A stretch of 64,000 nt of DNA, taken from assembly GCA_963725425.1 (NCBI GenBank), contig CAVRYJ010000040.1, forward strand, positions 434,001 through 498,000, read 5' to 3'. This DNA is from Clostridium_I sp963725425 (lineage in GTDB: Bacteria; Bacillota; Clostridia; Clostridiales; Clostridiaceae). The translations under genes were made by a program, and so were the position numbers. The notes under the pieces were generated by a model, which searched no databases, was not told the origin of the DNA, and saw only the letters and a program-made list of their open reading frames with translations. Below, piece after piece: positions 55,961 through 64,000 of the stretch; the stretch's first letter is position 1, and every line of letters begins with the position of its first letter.

Positions 55961-56221
55961 ATGAGATACAAAAAAAATTCTAAAATAACCAAAATATCTG
56001 AAGCGTTAATACTATGTATTATAGATATATTTATAATAACATATATAATTATGTATAACCCCTATAGAAATGGTAGTGCATTGACAATTATAATGCTTTT
56101 AGGTTCAGTTTTTATACTATTTTGTCAATACAAATCTGCAAATAAGGAATTTATTACATGTATTATTAATATAAGTATAGCTATTTTGACGTTAACAAGT
56201 TTAATAAGAATGATTCTTTAA
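55961..56221 (+). CDS. Small hydrophobic protein of unknown function
   Basis: 86 residues with three hydrophobic segments and a basic N-terminus (MRYKKNSKITK). ATG 55961 follows AAGGATGAGATGG. No family recognised. Confidence 0.5.
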   Translation: MRYKKNSKITKISEALILCIIDIFIITYIIMYNPYRNGSALTIIMLLGSVFILFCQYKSANKEFITCIINISIAILTLTSLIRMIL

Positions 56222-56519
56222 GCTGTCATCTAAGCTATGGATTTAAGCACATTTTCATAAGGAGCAATATATCTTTTTTATCATTAAAATTTCGCTTAGT
56301 TCCTTTTGTGCCATAGCTTTTACTTTTCTTAAATTACAAATAAGTTCACCTTACCCAATCGTTTACTACAGCGTTATAATAATGAATTGACAAAAACAAT
56401 TCTCACATATATACTAAAAACGTGTAAATGTAAAATCAGACATAGGCTTTAAATTATGTATGATTTTATTTATATACATACATGAATGCTAGGTGACACT
56501 TTGATTGGAGGAGATATAA
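56222..56519. other. Leader of the PTS IIA gene
   Basis: No gene seen. It carries the promoter region and the GGAGGAGAT ribosome site of the PTS IIA gene. A possible antiterminator target could not be established by eye. Confidence 0.4.
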
Positions 56520-56999
56520 TTGTTAGGATCTTTAAAGAAAACTTATGAATTAGTAGCACCTGTATCTGGTAAAATATTAGATTTAGCAGATGTTCCTGAC
56601 GAAGTATTTGCTCAAAGATTAGTAGGAGATGGAGTAGCAATTGACGCCACAGGCGATGTTATAGTATCACCAGCTGATGGTGAATTATCTTTATTATTCA
56701 AGACATATCATGCTTTTGGCTTAACTCTAGATAATGGAACAGAAATTTTGGTTCACATAGGTATTGATACTGTTAAACTTCAAGGTGAGGGATTTCAAGC
56801 ATTATCTAAGCAAGGTAGACGGGTAAAAAAAGGTGATCCTATAGTGAGAATTAATAGAGATTTTATTAAAAACAAAGGATATTCACTTATTATGCCAGTA
56901 CTTATTACTAATCTTGATTCTGTATGTGATATTCAATATATTTCAGGAATTCACGTTGAAGCTGGAAAAGACAACATTTACACATACAATATGAAATAA
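56520..56999 (+). CDS. Glucose-type PTS IIA component
   Basis: 159-residue cytoplasmic phosphocarrier that passes phosphate from HPr to a sugar-specific IIB domain. Motifs: PVSGKILDLADVPDEVFAQ, a first active-site His in TYHAFGLTLDNG and the phosphorylated His in ILVHIGIDTVKLQGEGF. TTG start at 56520 behind GGAGGAGAT. It stands alone with its own terminator, ahead of the amino-sugar operon, and may serve several IIBC permeases. Confidence 0.93.
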   Translation: MLGSLKKTYELVAPVSGKILDLADVPDEVFAQRLVGDGVAIDATGDVIVSPADGELSLLFKTYHAFGLTLDNGTEILVHIGIDTVKLQGEGFQALSKQGRRVKKGDPIVRINRDFIKNKGYSLIMPVLITNLDSVCDIQYISGIHVEAGKDNIYTYNMK

Positions 57000-57005
57000 T
57001 CATAT

Positions 57006-57040
57006 AAAAAAACTGCCAGAAATAAATGGGCAGCTTTTTT
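57006..57040 (+). terminator. Terminator of the PTS IIA gene
   Basis: AAAAACTGCC / GGGCAGCTTTTTT hairpin with a T-run, just after the stop at 56999. Confidence 0.8.
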
Positions 57041-57170
57041 ATTTTGAATTGCTATTGTTTTAAATTTATAAAACTTTACTTTTTGATTAATATTTATTAT
57101 AATGAACTTAATAGATGTGTTATTGTTAAATTATGCATGAGTCAAATTGGACTCATTATTTAATTGATAT

Positions 57171-57186
57171 ATTGGTATATACAACA
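57171..57186 (+). promoter_or_regulatory. NagR/DasR-type (dre-like) operator
   Basis: ATTGGTATATACAACA, about 45 bases upstream of the GntR-type regulator gene. It closely resembles the dre sites bound by B. subtilis NagR, roughly ATTGGTATAGACAACT. Suggests autoregulation of the amino-sugar operon. Confidence 0.65.
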
Positions 57187-57229
57187 TATTAATATAATGT
57201 TATATTGATATAGGATATAGAGGTGAAAC

Positions 57230-57967
57230 ATGAAAAAGATAGAAAAAGGTAATCCACTGCCTATGTATTTTCAAATAAAAGAAATACTAAGTGAGATGAT
57301 AGAAAATGAAGAATTAAAATCTGGTGATATGATTCCACCTGAAAGAGAGTTATGTAGGATACAACAAGTAAGTAGGATGACCGTAAATAAGGCTATTATG
57401 TCTCTAGTTAACGAAGGAATATTATATAGAGAACAAGGGAAAGGTACTTTTGTTGCGGAGCCTAAAAAAAAGCAAATCTTAACTAAATTAAAAGGTTTCA
57501 CAGAAGAAATGTTAGATAGAGGATTAAAAACAGAAACAAAGATTATTTCATTCACAATAAATGAAGTCACTAAACAGATAAAATCAATTCTTAAAATGCC
57601 AGATGGAGAAAACAAGGTTATAGAAATAACTAGACTTAGAATTTTTAATGGAGAACCACTTGGCATAGAAATTGTTTGGCTTCCCTATAATCTTTTTCCT
57701 GATATGACGATTGGTATGGTGCAAGGGCAATCTTTATATAGAGTATTTAAAGAAAAATATAATTATTATCCTAAAAAAGCAAAGCAAACAATTGAACCTA
57801 TAATTTTAAATGACTATGAGTGTGACTTATTGAATCAAAAAGATTCTATTGCTATGTTATTTTGGAGAAGTACATATACTGCAGAGGGCATGCGAATTGA
57901 ATACAATAAATCAATTTATAGAAGCGATATATATAAATATGAAATTATTATTGAAGATAATGAGTGA
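57230..57967 (+). CDS. GntR/HutC-family regulator of amino-sugar use (NagR-like)
   Basis: 245 residues: N-terminal winged HTH (MYFQIKEILSEMIENEELKS, VSRMTVNKAIMSLVNEGILY, GKGTFVAEP) and a UTRA ligand domain (LRIFNGEPLGIEIVWLPYN). In this family the ligand is commonly GlcNAc-6-P or GlcN-6-P. Its place directly ahead of nagA and nagB, with a dre-like site upstream, supports NagR. Start ATG 57230 after AGAGGTGAAAC. Confidence 0.9.
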   Translation: MKKIEKGNPLPMYFQIKEILSEMIENEELKSGDMIPPERELCRIQQVSRMTVNKAIMSLVNEGILYREQGKGTFVAEPKKKQILTKLKGFTEEMLDRGLKTETKIISFTINEVTKQIKSILKMPDGENKVIEITRLRIFNGEPLGIEIVWLPYNLFPDMTIGMVQGQSLYRVFKEKYNYYPKKAKQTIEPIILNDYECDLLNQKDSIAMLFWRSTYTAEGMRIEYNKSIYRSDIYKYEIIIEDNE

Positions 57968-57990
57968 AAATCTATAAAGGATGTGGATAC

Positions 57991-59146
57991 ATGAAAGCAA
58001 TTATTAATGGAAAAATAATATTAGAAGATTGCATTTTAGACGAGGGAATCATTGTATTTGATAAGAATATAAAAAGTTTGATTTTTGCAGAAACCTTAAA
58101 AAATTTAGATGTAGATAATATTGAAATCATAGATGCAAAGGGTAATTTTGTATCCCCTGGTTTTATAGACATTCATATTCATGGCGCAGAGGGACATGAT
58201 ACTATGGACGGCTCTTTAGAAGATATAGAAGCTATAAGTAAAGCTATAAGTAAGCATGGGGTTACAGCATTTTTACCTACAACTATGACTATGGATAGAA
58301 ATAAAATTTATAATGCTTTAGATGCAGTTAAGATAGCTATGCAATGTGAGCTAGAGGGGGCTAAAGTTTTAGGAGCACACATGGAAGGTCCTTTTATAAG
58401 TGAAAAATACAAAGGTGCTCAAAAAAGATTATATTTTGAAACCTGATGTTAACTTTATTAAGGGATATGAAGATATTATAAAAATTATAACTTTAGCACC
58501 TGAGGAAGATAAAGATTTTAACTTTATAAAAAAAGTAAAAGAAGATACAAATATAGTGTTATCTATTGGGCATACTAATGAAAATTATAATGAAGCCATG
58601 GAAGCGATAAAATGTGGAATAACCCATGCCACCCATACTTTTAATGCAATGACCCCACTTAATCATAGAGAACCCGGAGTGGTGGGAGCCATAATGAAAA
58701 GTGATATTAGTGCAGAATTAATAGCAGATAAAATTCATGTTAATCCCGCAGTATTTCAAATATTACTTAACCTGAAGGGAAAAGATAAATTAGTATTAAT
58801 AACTGATTCTATGAGAGCTGCTTGTATGGAAGATGGAATTTCAGAACTTGGGGGGCAAAAAGTTATTGTAAAAAATAATGCTGCAAGGCTTGTTGATGGC
58901 ACTTTAGCAGGCAGTATATTAACTCTTGAAAAAGCAGTAAAAAATATTTACGAAAACACAGATTTAGAATTATATGAAGCAGTAGCGTTAGCTTCTTCAA
59001 ATCCAGCAAAAGTTCTTAATATTTACCAGCATAAAGGAAGCATAAAACAAGGTAAAAGTGCGGATTTCGTAATTTTTGATAAAGATTTTAAAGTAATACG
59101 AACCATAGCTGAAGGAAACACAATTTACAGTAATTTAAACTCATAA
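57991..59146 (+). pseudogene. nagA: N-acetylglucosamine-6-phosphate deacetylase, one frameshift in an A-run
   Basis: Deacetylates GlcNAc-6-P to GlcN-6-P. From ATG 57991 (AAAGGATG site) the frame reads PGFIDIHIHGAEGHDTMDG and GAHMEGPFISEKYKGAQ; after the A6 run 58421-58426 it must shift, and with seven A it continues KKDYILKPDVNFIKG. Later come SIGHTNENYNEAM, THATHTFNAMTPL and VLITDSMRAACMEDG. Metal and catalytic residues (HIH, E, H, H, D) are all present. Repaired length is about 385 residues. Either a single-base loss or a base-call error. Confidence 0.9.
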
Positions 59147-59165
59147 TATTTTAGGAGGATTTTAA

Positions 59166-59894
59166 ATGAAAGTTATAGTAGTAGACAACTATCAAGAAAT
59201 GAGTGCAAAGGCGGCAACAATATTTGCAAGTCAAATAACAGTGAAGGCTAATAGTTTATTAGGCTTAGCCACAGGTAGTAGTCCAATGGGTATGTATAAA
59301 GAACTTATAAATATGTATGTAGAAAAGGATTTAGATTTTTCCGAAGTAGTTACTTTTAATCTTGATGAATATTATGGATTGGATGAAAGCAATGAACAAA
59401 GTTATCATAGTTTTATGAACGAAAATTTCTTTAAATATGTAAATATTCAAAAAACAATATACACATGCCTGATGGTAAAGCAAAAATATGGATAATGAAT
59501 GTGAAAAATATGATAAAGAGATAATGAAATATGGGGGAATTGACATTCAAGTTCTTGGAATAGGGGTCAATGGTCATATAGGATTTAATGAACCAGATAC
59601 AAATTTTGAAGCAGAAACTCATGTTGTAAAACTTCAAGAGGAAACTATTAAATCAAATTCTAGATTTTTTAATTCCATTGATGAAGTTCCTACCATGGCT
59701 ATAAGCATGGGTATGAAAACAATAATGCAATCAAAAAAATAGTGCTTCTTGCTAGTGGAAAAGAAAAAGCAGATATTATAGCAAAAACTATAAATGGCAA
59801 AATCATGCCAGAGGTTCCTGCTTCAATTTTAAAGTTGCACAAAGATGTAACTATCATATTGGACAGGGATGCAGCAAGTCTTTTAAGTAGATAA
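59166..59894 (+). pseudogene. nagB: Glucosamine-6-phosphate deaminase, three A-run frameshifts
   Basis: Converts GlcN-6-P to fructose-6-P and ammonia. Text across three frames is a complete NagB of about 242 residues: LGLATGSSPMGMYKELINMY, TFNLDEYYGLDESNEQSYHS, then VLGIGVNGHIGFNEPDTNF, and VLLASGKEKADIIAKTING with the usual end. Shifts at about 59450, 59490 and 59735 are each repaired by adding one A to an A-run. ATG 59166 after TAGGAGGAT. Losing three single A bases while keeping all motifs is odd for a genuine pseudogene. Confidence 0.9.
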
Positions 59895-59961
59895 TGTTAA
59901 AAATAATAATTTTGTCAAGATTATAAAGTATTATTTGGAAATTTAATTCATAATGGCATAA

Positions 59962-60194
59962 TGGTTAAATCCAAGCTTGCTTTCATATGTTACTTTCTTG
60001 AAAATTGAAGGTAAGGCGGGAATGGGCAAGGGAAATATTGTAGTTACTACATTAATTTGTTTGTTGCTAAGGCAGCTCCAATTGCAGTAGGTATACATTT
60101 AATAACCACGAGTTTATTTAGTTTTTTAGAGAAGCTTGTTTTTAGAATATATATGAGAAAGGCTAAGGCTTTCAAGTTAAGGGTTAAAATTTAA
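59962..60194 (+). pseudogene. Membrane protein C-terminal scrap
   Basis: Two frames read LNPSLLSYVTFLKIEGKAGM with GKGNIVVTT, then FVAKAAPIAVGIHLITTSLF and EKLVFRIYMRKAKAFKLRV with a stop at 60192. It looks like the last helix and basic tail of a transporter, broken by one shift. The family is not recognised. Confidence 0.4.
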
Positions 60195-60281
60195 TAGAAG
60201 GGCCATGGATCCGTATAAATGAAATCCATGGTTCTTCTATTTGTTTATTACTCTCTAAGGCAAGTAACATTTAAATGCCAC

Positions 60282-60314
60282 TTATCCAATAGAAAGTATT
60301 GCTTTATTGGATAA
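60282..60314. repeat. 10-bp inverted repeat upstream of the actin-like operon
   Basis: TTATCCAATA (60282-60291) and TATTGGATAA (60305-60314), spacer 13. It could be an operator, a terminator remnant or part of a centromere-like site. Confidence 0.55.
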
Positions 60315-60368
60315 ATATGGTAAAATATATTTATAAGTGATAGCTAAGTGTCATTGGCAAAATAGATT

Positions 60369-60530
60369 AGGCATCTGAAAAGAAATAACAAGTCAAAGAT
60401 TCTGAGGACATTTTGCGGTAGGCAAGGAGCCAAAACCTTGCGCAAGCGTTGCCTATGTAATGGTTATGCAAGGCGTTGCATACCACGAAATAGACCAGAA
60501 TATTGACTAGTTATCTCTTTGATGATGTCT
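60369..60530. repeat. 162-bp terminal-inverted-repeat element, copy 2
   Basis: Begins AGGCATCTGAAAAGAAATAA and ends GTTATCTCTTTGATGATGTC. Matches copy 1 (37936-38096) along its full length, including GGAGCCAAAACCTTGCGCA and AGGCGTTGCATACCAC. It ends 20 bases before the start of the actin-like gene, so it may carry or disrupt that promoter. Confidence 0.85.
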
Positions 60531-60550
60531 TAGTAAAGGGGAGAATATAT

Positions 60551-61762
60551 ATGAAGATAAAAAGGCTGAATTGTGATTTTGGAAATAGCACAAATAATTT
60601 TATGGTAGATGGATATTACTTTGAACTTCCAACTAACGTAGTTGAAATTAGTGAGCAGAGGGCAAATCAGTTACAGGTAAATGGAATAACAGACCCAAAG
60701 GAATTGCTAGAGCGATTAGTAGTATCCACAGAGATAGGAAATGCTAGAAAATATTATCTTGTTGGAGAAATGGCAGAGTTATCAAAATTAAGTAATAGCC
60801 ATGTTGGAAATATGCATGATAAGATAAAGAGTGTTATACCTTATATAAGTTTTTTAAGCGCTATATCATACTATAATGCTATAAACACAGATACTAAAGA
60901 TGAGGAAATAGAGATTGAGTACATGAGCTGTATGCTGCCAATATGGTTACTAAAAAGAGAACAGAAATTTAGTAGAGCGCAAAGGAGAATGGAAGAAAGG
61001 TTTATTGGAGAACATACAGTAAAAGTAATGACTTTTGGAATGGAGAAGGAACTAAAAATCACTGCCCAAAATGTTAAATGTAGGATTGAATCAGAAGTAG
61101 CTAGACATGCAATAAAGTATAAAATGGTGGCAAGTGGAGGGGATAGAAACAGCATAACAATAGAAAAGCGAAATAATATAGAATTTGCAGATGATCCAAT
61201 TGTTTTAGCAGATATTGGAGGAGGTTCTACGGATACAGTAAAGCTAGGAAAAGGACTAGCAGCTCCACAGTCAAGAGAATCCTTTCAGGTAATAGATATT
61301 GAACCATTTTTGGGAGAGATTGAACGTCTGCGTAAGGAAAAACTACTAGAAAACTTTCATGATTTAAGGGGACTTGAAAAATTTATTATTAAAAATTATA
61401 ACCAAGAAAAATATGTACTTAAAGATGAAAACACAGGGAAATATTATGATTTTACAGATCAAATAAATGAGGTATTACAAGAGTATGCCAGTGTTCTTGT
61501 GACAAAGTTTTTAAATGCATTTGTACCTGAAAATGGAGAGACAATAAGGTTCATCTATTTTGGAGGAGAAACACCTATTTTAAAGCCTTTTATAAAGCAA
61601 GCTTTATTAAATCATATGAGTGAACTTGCCTCAGAAAAAAATCATTTATTCCTTAATGAAATAATACAAGATGATAAAAAGGAAATATTTAAGCCCACGG
61701 ATAGAACAATTAATTTAACTGCATTAGAAATATTATCAATTGATGAAATGGCAGGTAACTGA
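60551..61762 (+). CDS. ParM-like actin family ATPase
   Basis: About 403 residues of the plasmid-segregation actin type: phosphate-1 loop NCDFGNSTNNFM at the N-terminus, phosphate-2 loop VLADIGGGSTDTVKLG near residue 230, and an adenosine-loop FIYFGGETPILKPFI near 340. Filament formation and DNA segregation follow from the family. Start ATG 60551 behind AAAGGGGAG; an upstream ATG (60503) lies inside the repeat element. It overlaps the next gene (TGATG). Confidence 0.85.
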   Translation: MKIKRLNCDFGNSTNNFMVDGYYFELPTNVVEISEQRANQLQVNGITDPKELLERLVVSTEIGNARKYYLVGEMAELSKLSNSHVGNMHDKIKSVIPYISFLSAISYYNAINTDTKDEEIEIEYMSCMLPIWLLKREQKFSRAQRRMEERFIGEHTVKVMTFGMEKELKITAQNVKCRIESEVARHAIKYKMVASGGDRNSITIEKRNNIEFADDPIVLADIGGGSTDTVKLGKGLAAPQSRESFQVIDIEPFLGEIERLRKEKLLENFHDLRGLEKFIIKNYNQEKYVLKDENTGKYYDFTDQINEVLQEYASVLVTKFLNAFVPENGETIRFIYFGGETPILKPFIKQALLNHMSELASEKNHLFLNEIIQDDKKEIFKPTDRTINLTALEILSIDEMAGN

Positions 61763-62091
61763 TGGATGAAGAAAAACGAGGAAGAATGGCTATAAATGCC
61801 AAGGATTTACCTGATGATGTATACAAAATTTTAAATGAAAAAGCCTCAAAGCGGGCATTAACTCCCTTTATTATAGAGCTTGTACGTCAGAAGGAGAACA
61901 CTAAATTAATATTAGATAAACTTATAAGTATTGAGGAAAAAATCGATAACTTTACTTTGGGAAAAATGGTAAAAAATCAAAATTATATTGAGCAAGTAGA
62001 TGATTCATTAATGGAGGGCATAGTAGTGGAGAACATCAATAAAGTAATTGGTGGTATTGATAAGGAAGATAAAGTCGATTATGATTTTTGA
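61762..62091 (+). CDS. ParR-like small DNA-binding adaptor
   Basis: 109 residues, translationally coupled to the actin-like gene. Residues 1-35 (RMAINAKDLPDDVYKILNEK with ASKRALTPFIIELVRQKEN) look like a ribbon-helix-helix unit. The rest is acidic and helical, suited to contacting the filament. Position and size fit ParR of type II partition systems. The family match is by pattern, not by sequence signature. Confidence 0.65.
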   Translation: MDEEKRGRMAINAKDLPDDVYKILNEKASKRALTPFIIELVRQKENTKLILDKLISIEEKIDNFTLGKMVKNQNYIEQVDDSLMEGIVVENINKVIGGIDKEDKVDYDF

Positions 62092-62143
62092 CTGATAAAT
62101 CATTAATTAATGGTCTTATGTACTCACAGTTGTCATAATATCA

Positions 62144-62740
62144 TTACTTATCCATAGAATTTTCAGGTACACAAATCTGTTTTTTTTCGCCTAAAAACTT
62201 AGTTATAACTGTACCTGAATATACATTTGCATACATATCATTAACACCTTCTGTGATTATATTATTCCTTATTAATTCGTACACACTATATAGATTTACA
62301 TCCTTATAAATAGGTTGACCTTTATAAAAATTATTTTCTTCTATTTCTACTAAATTACTATCATAAGTTTGTAATATTCCATCTACATTAATTATATATT
62401 GTTTTTTATTATCACTAGTATAAACCTGTTTTACATATATTTTATTATTTGATTTTGATAAGGGGGAAATATCATATGAATTTAAAACTTTATCTTCAAC
62501 TTGATAACCTTTTGGTGATAAATTCCACATTAAATAGGGAAAAATAAATACAATTGAAACCATTATTATAAAACCAATAAAAGTATCAAATATTATAAAT
62601 ACACACATTTTTTTATATTCATAATTAGAATTATAATTAAATTTTTTCACTTTTAAATTAAGTTTTTTAGTCTGTAAATTAAATAATAAAATAAGCGTTG
62701 CAACTGATATTATAATGGATATGTAGAAAAAAACTAGCAT
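62144..62740 (-). CDS. Hypothetical two-helix membrane protein
   Basis: 198 residues with hydrophobic segments at about 3-22 and 48-74, then a predicted external domain (YDISPLSKSNNKIYVKQVYT and onward to the end). ATG 62740 follows AAGGGTGG. No known family recognised. Convergent with the actin/adaptor operon. Confidence 0.6.
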   Translation of the reverse strand: MLVFFYISIIISVATLILLFNLQTKKLNLKVKKFNYNSNYEYKKMCVFIIFDTFIGFIIMVSIVFIFPYLMWNLSPKGYQVEDKVLNSYDISPLSKSNNKIYVKQVYTSDNKKQYIINVDGILQTYDSNLVEIEENNFYKGQPIYKDVNLYSVYELIRNNIITEGVNDMYANVYSGTVITKFLGEKKQICVPENSMDK

Positions 62741-62874
62741 ATATAAAAACCACCCTTATATGTTATTTTAAAAGTAACTTACTAGTAACTTGAATATATA
62801 TTAATTTCTACGTAGAAAGCCAAAATTCCTCTATTATATTATTTAATATTGTGCAACCACTCATAAAAAATCAC

Positions 62875-62904
62875 TTGACATAACTAAAGAACTTATAGTA
62901 TGAT
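62875..62904 (+). promoter_or_regulatory. Sigma-A-type promoter
   Basis: TTGACA (62875-62880), 18-base spacer, TATGAT (62899-62904), 75 bases ahead of the dioxygenase start. A near-consensus vegetative promoter. Confidence 0.75.
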
Positions 62905-62978
62905 AGTTACATAAAGTAAGCTAAATCCATTGAGAGAACTTTGTTTGTTTCTATGTAATTACAAGGGGAGCTGTTATT

Positions 62979-63758
62979 ATGAGTAAAAAATTACCAGTAT
63001 TATTTATTGCACACGGAAGTCCTATGAATGCATTGGAAAATAATGATTATACACGATCTATAAAGGCTTTGGCACAAAAAATAGAGAGACCAAAGGCAAT
63101 AATGGTAATATCAGCACATTGGACAACTAGAGGCACATATATTACTTCAGAGGATAAGCCTAAGACAATTTATGATTTTTATGGATTTCCTGAGGAGTTA
63201 TACAATATAAAATATAGTCCTAAAGGTGCAAAAGAATATTCTAAGATAGCGCTTGAACTTTTGTCAGAGGAGAAGGTTGAGGGTACTACTTCCTGGGGTC
63301 TAGATCACGGGGCTTGGACAGTATTAAAGCACATGTATCCAGATGCTGATATACCTGTATTTCAAATGAGTATTAATATATTACTCAATGAAGGGGAACA
63401 TTATGAACTTGGCAAGAAGTTAGCTTCACTCAGAGAAAAGGGAATACTTATAATAGGTAGCGGAAATATAGTTCACAATTTAAAGGAAGTAGATTTCGCA
63501 GAAAATGCAAAACCTGCTGATTGGGCAGTAAAATTTGATGAATATGTTGCAAAGGCAATAAGAGATAAAAGACATTTGGATTTGATTAATTATAGGAGTA
63601 TTGGAAAGGCAGCAAAATTATCAGTACCAACAGATGAGCATTATTTACCATTGTTATATATAATGGCATTACAAGAAGAAAATGAGAAGGCTGAATTTCT
63701 ATATGAAGGAATCGTTAGTAGATCTTTATCTATGAGGTCAGTACTGATTAATAGATAA
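62979..63758 (+). CDS. ygiD: 4,5-DOPA dioxygenase-like (LigB/YgiD family) protein
   Basis: 259 residues of the class III extradiol dioxygenase fold. Metal-binding and active-site segments: FIAHGSPMNAL, ISAHWTTRGTYI, WGLDHGAWTVLKHMYP, IGSGNIVHNL and VPTDEHYLPLLYI. Length matches YgiD/DODA. The true substrate in an anaerobe is unknown. ATG 62979 after AAGGGGAGC, with a good promoter upstream. Monocistronic. Confidence 0.92.
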   Translation: MSKKLPVLFIAHGSPMNALENNDYTRSIKALAQKIERPKAIMVISAHWTTRGTYITSEDKPKTIYDFYGFPEELYNIKYSPKGAKEYSKIALELLSEEKVEGTTSWGLDHGAWTVLKHMYPDADIPVFQMSINILLNEGEHYELGKKLASLREKGILIIGSGNIVHNLKEVDFAENAKPADWAVKFDEYVAKAIRDKRHLDLINYRSIGKAAKLSVPTDEHYLPLLYIMALQEENEKAEFLYEGIVSRSLSMRSVLINR

Positions 63759-63790
63759 TAAAAGAATGGTTAAAGAGAGAATGAATGAAT

Positions 63791-63968
63791 AGTTAAAAGT
63801 TAAGAGTTAAGAGTTAAAAGTTAAGGATATTTTGCCTTTGGGCAAAATAAAACCAATATATAAAACCAACCCAATAATATATTTGATTGGTTGGTTTTTA
63901 TTTGATTATTTTTTTCATTGATTCTTCTGCGCTAGCAGAAAATCATCATTCACTCTTAACTTTTAACT
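63791..63968. repeat. Palindromic repeat element with nested hairpins
   Basis: Outer inverted repeat AGTTAAAAGTTAAGAGT (63791-63807) and its complement (63952-63968). Within it are ATTTTGCC-TTTG-GGCAAAAT (63829-63848), a further hairpin built on AAAACCAACC/GGTTGGTTTT (about 63870-63900), and TTCTGC-GCTA-GCAGAA (63925-63940). Left arm is also a heptad-like run of GTTAAGA words. No coding capacity. The form suits a MITE-like or BOX-like element, and it may also terminate the dioxygenase transcript. Confidence 0.75.
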
Positions 63969-64000
63969 GATTGTATTTGTTCTTTAATCAAACCTTTTTT

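Noticed and set aside
1..64000. CRISPR array, rRNA operon or prophage structural genes
   Set aside because: No regularly spaced short repeats, rRNA text, or capsid, portal or terminase-like proteins were found on either strand.

Overview
The window is very AT-rich DNA that reads like the chromosome of a Clostridium species (cluster I type). Supporting signs are strong AGGAGG ribosome sites, frequent TTG and GTG starts, a clostridial chemotaxis set, Bce-type peptide-sensing modules, a class I fructose-bisphosphate aldolase, an FlxA-like Ser-rich protein, a clostridial superoxide dismutase and an LtaS-type sulfatase. No rRNA genes, CRISPR array or intact tRNA gene were seen.

Layout. 1-4.6 kb: a chemotaxis operon on the minus strand (cheY, cheA, a shortened cheW, cheR, an MBL-fold scrap, and a chemoreceptor with tandem HAMP modules that runs off the left edge). 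4.6-11.5 kb: an esterase relic, fda, an aldo/keto reductase, small relics and a frameshifted dCache chemoreceptor. 11.6-21.6 kb: two Bce-like two-component/ABC modules back to back. The right-hand one has lost most of its ATPase gene next to an IS1380 remnant. 22-27.8 kb: methyltransferases, a Crp-like regulator, a HAD phosphatase, a P-loop kinase-like protein and peptide deformylase, mixed with nonsense-mutated genes. 28-31.7 kb: a Tn554-family recombinase trio (tnpA, tnpB, tnpC) with a small possible passenger gene. 31.9-39.7 kb: a scrapyard of reverse transcriptase, flavodoxin, PAP2, LysR/MFS, group II intron and IS256 pieces around a heterodimeric ABC exporter and a polysaccharide deacetylase. 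39.7-46.3 kb: a MerR regulator with an internal deletion, a GntR/ABC-2 operon with an unlisted 28-residue membrane peptide, an acetate transporter, and a TetR/alpha-beta hydrolase pair with three matching operator sites. 46.4-48 kb: a complete-looking IS1202-type (ISNCY) element. 48.2-56.2 kb: a broken RecG-like ATP-binding protein, a tRNA-like end, superoxide dismutase, LtaS-like sulfatase, FlxA-like protein, an orphan Phd antitoxin and a sugar permease/LacZ mosaic. 56.5-59.9 kb: amino-sugar genes (PTS IIA, then nagR-like, nagA, nagB). 60.3-62.1 kb: a plasmid-style ParM-like actin with an overlapping adaptor gene. 62.1-64 kb: a hypothetical membrane protein, a DODA/YgiD dioxygenase and a palindromic repeat.

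Two themes run through the window. First, many genes are internally deleted or glued to unrelated scraps, which suggests deletion-driven decay around mobile elements. Second, frameshifts in otherwise well-preserved genes (BceB-like permease 2, one ABC exporter half, nagA, and nagB three times) are each repaired by adding one A to a poly-A run. That points to homopolymer under-calling in the assembly or to slippage, whereas six other genes carry true in-frame stop codons.

The strongest candidates for something new are a 161-162 bp terminal-inverted-repeat element present twice (one copy directly upstream of the parM-like gene), the chromosomal ParM/adaptor pair, the three-site TetR regulon, the Bce-like operator, and the Tn554-like element. 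All functions are inferred from sequence patterns recognised by eye; no searches were run.
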